Shown piece after piece: positions 6,380 through 9,141 of a stretch of 9,141 bases of DNA. The translations under genes were made by a program, and so were the position numbers. Each line of letters starts with the position of its first letter. The stretch's first letter is position 1. This stretch comes from Fibrobacteres bacterium CG2_30_45_31 (lineage in GTDB: Bacteria; Fibrobacterota; Fibrobacteria; Fibrobacterales; Fibrobacteraceae): assembly GCA_001873075.1 (NCBI GenBank), contig MNYL01000242.1, forward strand, positions 1 through 9,141. The letters run 5' to 3'. A model generated the notes under the pieces. It searched no databases and was not told the origin of the DNA. It worked only from the letters and a program-made list of their open reading frames with translations.

Positions 6380-7521
6380 TCCTTTTTCTATTGACATTTT
6401 TAGGCCTGATTTCTTGGGCCGGTGGTTCTCCTGTGCTTGCCAAATATGATGGGACTTGGATGATTGATATTAAATCATTTGCAGAGTCCGAAGGCCTGAA
6501 AACGAATTGGCAACCTATCGAAAAGCATTTCACAGCGAAAAATGAAAAGCTAGAATGTTCCTTTGTTCTCGGGTTTCCTTATATTTTTGCCAATGGAAAA
6601 GCCACAACCCTAGACCAACCCACTCGCTTAGAAAACGGCAAAATATGGACTTCCGCAGAAGCAACATTGAACATTTTTGAAGTGGCTCTCGCCAAAAAAT
6701 ACGCCCCCGATACGCTGAAAAAAATAATAAAAGACGTGACCCCCAAAGAAGCACAAATTAATCGCCCCGCCCCCCCGAAGAAAGAACCTGCGGGTACCCG
6801 AGAAGTACAGACCATTATCATTGACCCTGGTCATGGGGGCAAAGACCCTGGAGCCTCGGGGAGAATTAGCCAAGAAAAAGAAATCGTACTCGCCGTTGCC
6901 AAGAAGCTTAAAAAAGAACTTTCAGAAGAAGGATTCAATGTCAAACTCACTCGTGACAAAGACGTTTTTATTGAGCTTTCTGAACGCCCCAATCTCGCCA
7001 ATCAATGGGACGGCGATCTCTTCATTAGCTTGCACTGCAATGCGGTAGACGGTGTGGAACGTCAAAAGAGAACCGAAGGTTACCGATTTTATGTGCTTCG
7101 CGATCCAGAAAATGAAGAAGATAAAGCGATCGCTCGAAGGGAAAATAAAGTGATCACGCTCTATGGAGACAAGGACAGCAAAGACGAAATCTCCCCTCTG
7201 GAATGGTTTAAGATCGAAGCGCGTCTCGAAAAATATAAGCAGAATAGCTACAAATTCACCGAACAGCTTTTGATCCATTTTGATAATGGAAAAATAAAGA
7301 AACTGGGATCCGGTGCTGGTGGTGCCGGATTTATGGTGCTTGTAGGTGCTTTTATGCCTGCCGTATTGGTTGAATTGGGCTTTATCAGCAATCCCGAAGA
7401 TGAAAAATACATGAACACTGAGAAAGGACAAGAAGATTTAGCCACAAGGATTTCTCAATCAGTACAAGATTACAAAAAAGCCGTAGAAGAATACAGAAAA
7501 ACATTACAACATGAGAAATAA
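6376..7521 (+). CDS. Secreted N-acetylmuramoyl-L-alanine amidase (Amidase_3)
   Basis: This zinc amidase cleaves the bond between MurNAc and L-Ala in peptidoglycan, usually for daughter-cell separation, and acts in the periplasm. Numbered from the TTG at 6376 (381 residues), a hydrophobic leader LFLLTFLGLISWAGG is followed by a possible cut after PVLA. A beta-rich N-terminal region (about 30-105) resembles copper-amine-oxidase-N-like or AMIN-type wall-targeting domains. A Pro/Lys linker (RPAPPKKEP) precedes the catalytic domain. Zinc ligands are His153 (DPGHGG), Glu169 (SQEKE) and His220 (SLHCNA). The catalytic Glu is Glu333 (VELGFISNPED). The start is unclear. TTG 6376 overlaps the smpB stop and has AAGGA only 1 nt away. 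ATG 6283 is the nearest in-frame ATG, but it overlaps smpB by 97 bp; it would add a very basic n-region. TTG 6391 is a third option. The symbol amiA/B/C cannot be assigned. Confidence 0.9.
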   Translation: MILFLLTFLGLISWAGGSPVLAKYDGTWMIDIKSFAESEGLKTNWQPIEKHFTAKNEKLECSFVLGFPYIFANGKATTLDQPTRLENGKIWTSAEATLNIFEVALAKKYAPDTLKKIIKDVTPKEAQINRPAPPKKEPAGTREVQTIIIDPGHGGKDPGASGRISQEKEIVLAVAKKLKKELSEEGFNVKLTRDKDVFIELSERPNLANQWDGDLFISLHCNAVDGVERQKRTEGYRFYVLRDPENEEDKAIARRENKVITLYGDKDSKDEISPLEWFKIEARLEKYKQNSYKFTEQLLIHFDNGKIKKLGSGAGGAGFMVLVGAFMPAVLVELGFISNPEDEKYMNTEKGQEDLATRISQSVQDYKKAVEEYRKTLQHEK

Positions 7522-7526
7522 GATTT

Positions 7527-7534
7527 TATCTTTG
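7527..7534 (+). promoter_or_regulatory. Putative yebC promoter box (TATCTTTG)
   Basis: TATCTTTG in the 45-bp gap after the amidase matches the Bacteroidota -7 consensus TAnnTTTG in full. It is the third intergenic TATCTTT in the window. Only a poor -35-like sequence (TTACAA, 7504-7509, 17 bases upstream) is visible. The box lies 32 bp before the yebC ATG, leaving room for a short leader with the GAGGT ribosome binding site at 7558-7562. Confidence 0.45.
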
Positions 7535-7566
7535 AACTCATAATTTTTAGACCGTGTGAGGTATAT

Positions 7567-8313
7567 ATGTCCGGACATTCCAAATGGGCTACCATCAAAC
7601 GCAAGAAGGCAAAAACGGACGTAGGTCGCGCGACAGCCTGGAATAAGCTCATTAAAGAAATTTCTATCGCAGCAAAGTTAGGGGGTGGAAACATTGATAT
7701 CAACCCTCGTTTGCGAGCGGCGGTGCTTAAAGCGAAAGGACAAAGCCTTCCCGCAAAGAATATTGATAGTGCGATTGCTAAAGCAACCGGTGCTGGTAGC
7801 AGTGCGGAAATGTTCGAGCCCATGTACGAAGGACGTGGTCCCAATGGCGTTGCCATTCTTGTGAAATGCATGACAGACAACAAAGTGCGCACAGTGGCGA
7901 GTGTTCGCAATATTTTCAACAAGAACGGCGGCAGCATGGGTGAATCCGGTTCCGTAGCTTGGGTATTTGCTTATAAAGGTGTCGTTCTCATTGATGCCAA
8001 TAAGTACACGGAAGACAAAGTCATGGACCTCGTTCTTGAAGCGGGCGCAAGCGACATGAACACGGAAGATGGAGTTCATGAAATTTCCACAGAACCTGAT
8101 GCTTTTGAATCAGTGACTCGCGCATTAGAAGGCGCAAACATTGAAATGATGAGTGCTGAGCTCACTTATGTGCCGAACGATACGATTAAACTTGAACACA
8201 ACGATGCTCAAAAGCTTCTGAAGCTTATCGATAAATTTGAGGACGATGAAGACGTTCAAGACGTGTACCACAACGCTGAAATTGATGAAGCGGATATGGA
8301 CAGCGAAGAGTAA
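7567..8313 (+). CDS. yebC: YebC/PmpR/TACO1-family protein
   Basis: The YebC family was first described as transcriptional regulators (PmpR in Pseudomonas) and later tied to translation. Mitochondrial TACO1 and bacterial YebC proteins help ribosomes pass proline-rich stretches. The 248-residue protein is full length and carries the family hallmarks: the N-terminal MSGHSKWATIKRKKAKTD, then PRLRAAVLKAKGQSLPAKNID, YEGRGPNGVAILV, TDNKVRTVASVRNIFNKNGGSMGESGSVAW, and a C-terminal EDDEDVQDVYHNAE with a short acidic end. The start ATG has GAGGT at 7558-7562 (4-nt spacing). Its own promoter-like box upstream and a strong terminator downstream suggest a single-gene transcript, possibly with some read-through from the smpB-amidase group. 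The neighbourhood lacks ruvC-ruvA, a common partner elsewhere. Confidence 0.96.
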   Translation: MSGHSKWATIKRKKAKTDVGRATAWNKLIKEISIAAKLGGGNIDINPRLRAAVLKAKGQSLPAKNIDSAIAKATGAGSSAEMFEPMYEGRGPNGVAILVKCMTDNKVRTVASVRNIFNKNGGSMGESGSVAWVFAYKGVVLIDANKYTEDKVMDLVLEAGASDMNTEDGVHEISTEPDAFESVTRALEGANIEMMSAELTYVPNDTIKLEHNDAQKLLKLIDKFEDDEDVQDVYHNAEIDEADMDSEE

Positions 8314-8334
8314 TCACTGCGCTTATTAAAATTC

Positions 8335-8365
8335 AAAAAAGACCTCTCTTGAAGGGGTCTTTTTT
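8335..8365 (+). terminator. Rho-independent terminator after yebC, probably bidirectional
   Basis: AAAAAAGACC at 8335-8344 pairs with GGTCTTTTTT at 8356-8365 around a loop of about 11 bases, and a T-G wobble and further pairs extend the stem inward. It begins 21 bp past the yebC stop. The A-tract on the left arm gives a U-tract on the other strand, so it could also stop transcription from the right. Confidence 0.88.
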
Positions 8366-8444
8366 ATGCTTTTATGCTTCAAATACATCAACCCTTATTT
8401 TTTATCGCAACTCGTGTTTCTGTGCGCGCTAAAAGACTAGACAA

Positions 8445-8470
8445 AAAAGCCCGCACAATGGCGGGCTTTT
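8445..8470 (-). terminator. Rho-independent terminator of the minus-strand gene
   Basis: AAAAGCCCGC at 8445-8454 and GCGGGCTTTT at 8461-8470 form a perfect 10-bp stem with loop ACAATG. Read on the minus strand it starts 18 bases after the stop codon of the lysine-rich gene and runs into six Ts, a textbook terminator. On the plus strand it has four Ts, so it may back up the yebC terminator. Confidence 0.9.
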
Positions 8471-8487
8471 AAATCTATGGAGTCTAT

Positions 8488-9141
8488 TTATTCTTCATCG
8501 TCATATTCATCTTCAACGACTACTTTTTTCTTCTTTTTCTTCTTCTTTTTTACAACAGGAGCCTCTTCGTCAGTAGAATCCTCTTCTACAGCAGGTTCAA
8601 CAACTTTCTTTTTCTTTTTAACTACCGGAGCGGGTTCTTCTGCATTATCCTCTGTAGCTTCGTCCTCGGCTATGGCAGCCTTTTGCATTTTTGCTTTTCT
8701 AGCCTTAATGGCAAGCTTCTTGCGTTCCTTTGGAGTGAGGCTTTCGTCATCTTCATCTGTAGCCTCTTCTTCTGCAATCACTTTTTTTCTTTTCTTCTTC
8801 ACTACCGGAGCAGGTTCTTCTGCATCTTCGTCTACCGCTTCTTCTTCAACGATTTTTCTTTTCTTCGCGGCCTTTTTCACTGCAGCAATAGAATCTCTCT
8901 TTGCTTGTTCACGGGCCATTTTGGATTTATTTGCACGTTTATTGTCTTCTTCAGCAGCCAAAGCGGCTTCCCTTGCTCTTTTCTCTTCAAGAGCCTTCTT
9001 CTGCTTATCTTTCTTTGCTTTTTTCGCCGCTAACAATTTGTCTTTATCGAGTGGATCCGCAGAAGCGACTGTAATCGCCTTAGCGTACTTGGAGTTTGTC
9101 CAAACAGTTCCTGCACCACCAGCACTCTTTGCAGCAGCCAT
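8488..9141 (-). CDS. Lys/Glu/Ala-rich low-complexity protein with charged modular repeats, function unknown
   Basis: I do not recognise this gene by family. It encodes 217 residues from an ATG that coincides with the window edge (9139-9141), so the true start may lie further upstream. Residues 1-30 are ordinary (MAAAKSAGGAGTVWTNSKYA). Residues 31-95 are a Lys/Ala/Glu/Arg-rich stretch likely to be helical or coiled-coil. From about 95 the sequence alternates basic and acidic blocks. A Lys-rich block is followed by V and an acidic block; EEPAPVV occurs at 108-114 and 168-174, and EEAPVV at 192-197. Nine lysines in a row sit at 198-206, and the end is the acidic EDEYDDEE. There is no signal peptide, membrane segment or cysteine. 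The composition recalls bacterial histone-H1-like or eukaryotic nucleolin tails, which suggests nucleic-acid or ribosome contact, but that is inference. A perfect terminator follows the stop, which supports a real expressed gene. Confidence 0.8.
   Translation of the reverse strand: MAAAKSAGGAGTVWTNSKYAKAITVASADPLDKDKLLAAKKAKKDKQKKALEEKRAREAALAAEEDNKRANKSKMAREQAKRDSIAAVKKAAKKRKIVEEEAVDEDAEEPAPVVKKKRKKVIAEEEATDEDDESLTPKERKKLAIKARKAKMQKAAIAEDEATEDNAEEPAPVVKKKKKVVEPAVEEDSTDEEAPVVKKKKKKKKKVVVEDEYDDEE
8621..8645 (-). repeat. 25-bp direct repeat, copy A, inside the Lys/Glu-rich gene
   Basis: This copy differs from the one at 8801-8825 at a single base. The two lie exactly 180 bp (60 codons) apart and encode the core of the EEPAPVV module at residues 168-174. 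Similarity continues at lower identity on both sides through the pyrimidine-rich lysine codons. Confidence 0.85.
8801..8825 (-). repeat. 25-bp direct repeat, copy B, inside the Lys/Glu-rich gene
   Basis: This is the partner of the copy at 8621-8645, encoding the EEPAPVV module at residues 108-114. A shorter third relative (around 8552-8568, encoding EEAPVV) has lost one codon. This suggests growth by in-frame duplication followed by drift. Confidence 0.85.

Noticed and set aside
7520..7532. Small inverted repeat AAGAT-TTT-ATCTT after the amidase stop
   Set aside because: Five AT-rich pairs with a 3-base loop and no T-run are not a terminator; it overlaps the yebC promoter box and could be chance.
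8683..9033. Plus-strand open frame with a hydrophobic, Phe/Leu/Cys-rich product opposite the lysine-rich gene
   Set aside because: The hydrophobic look is the direct complement of Lys/Glu/Ala codons. The minus-strand gene has the coherent composition and the terminator.
1..9141. Search for CRISPR arrays, insertion sequences, integrase/att sites, tRNA or tmRNA genes, toxin-antitoxin pairs and defence genes
   Set aside because: None was seen. The only repeats are inside the lysine-rich gene, and all genes are ordinary chromosomal types with similar base composition.

Overview
This is a gene-dense, chromosomal housekeeping window of moderate GC content (roughly mid-40s percent, estimated by eye). 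It carries nine plus-strand genes and one convergent minus-strand gene at the right edge. I see no mobile element, CRISPR array, tRNA or rRNA. The gene set is a Gram-negative-type bacterium's: class A penicillin-binding protein, type-2 ArgC, periplasmic amidase, Obg, SmpB and an HU-type protein. Several intergenic regions carry a TATCTTT box resembling the Bacteroidota -7 element TAnnTTTG. My best guess is a Fibrobacter-like (FCB group) organism. That is an inference from gene style and promoter look, held at moderate confidence.

Layout. The window opens inside a class A penicillin-binding protein (1-1136). A short gap holds a promoter-like box placed so close to the next gene that the transcript may be leaderless. 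Next come rlmN (1220-2311) and an overlapping TPMT-family methyltransferase (2289-2909). A second promoter-like gap of about 48 bp precedes a tight group: a YchJ-family double SEC-C protein (2958-3452), argC of the type-2 form (3468-4433) and obg/cgtA (4458-5456). A 105-bp gap with a good promoter leads to an HU/IHF-like protein (5562-5906), smpB (5903-6379) and an N-acetylmuramoyl-L-alanine amidase (about 6376-7521), all overlapping. Then yebC stands alone (7567-8313) with its own promoter-like box. It ends in a strong hairpin terminator, facing a second terminator that belongs to the minus-strand gene for a lysine/glutamate-rich repetitive protein (8488-9141).

Functionally the window mixes cell-wall work (penicillin-binding protein, amidase) with a concentration of ribosome-linked factors: RlmN (23S rRNA/tRNA methylation), Obg (50S assembly GTPase), SmpB (trans-translation) and YebC (translation/transcription factor). 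ArgC is the only clear biosynthetic enzyme. Nothing here looks like a new multi-gene system. The least explained item is the charged, modular repeat protein at the right edge. Smaller oddities are a possible leaderless rlmN, a SmpB tail that lacks the usual His/Tyr, a Cys cluster in ArgC, and the unclear start of the amidase inside smpB.
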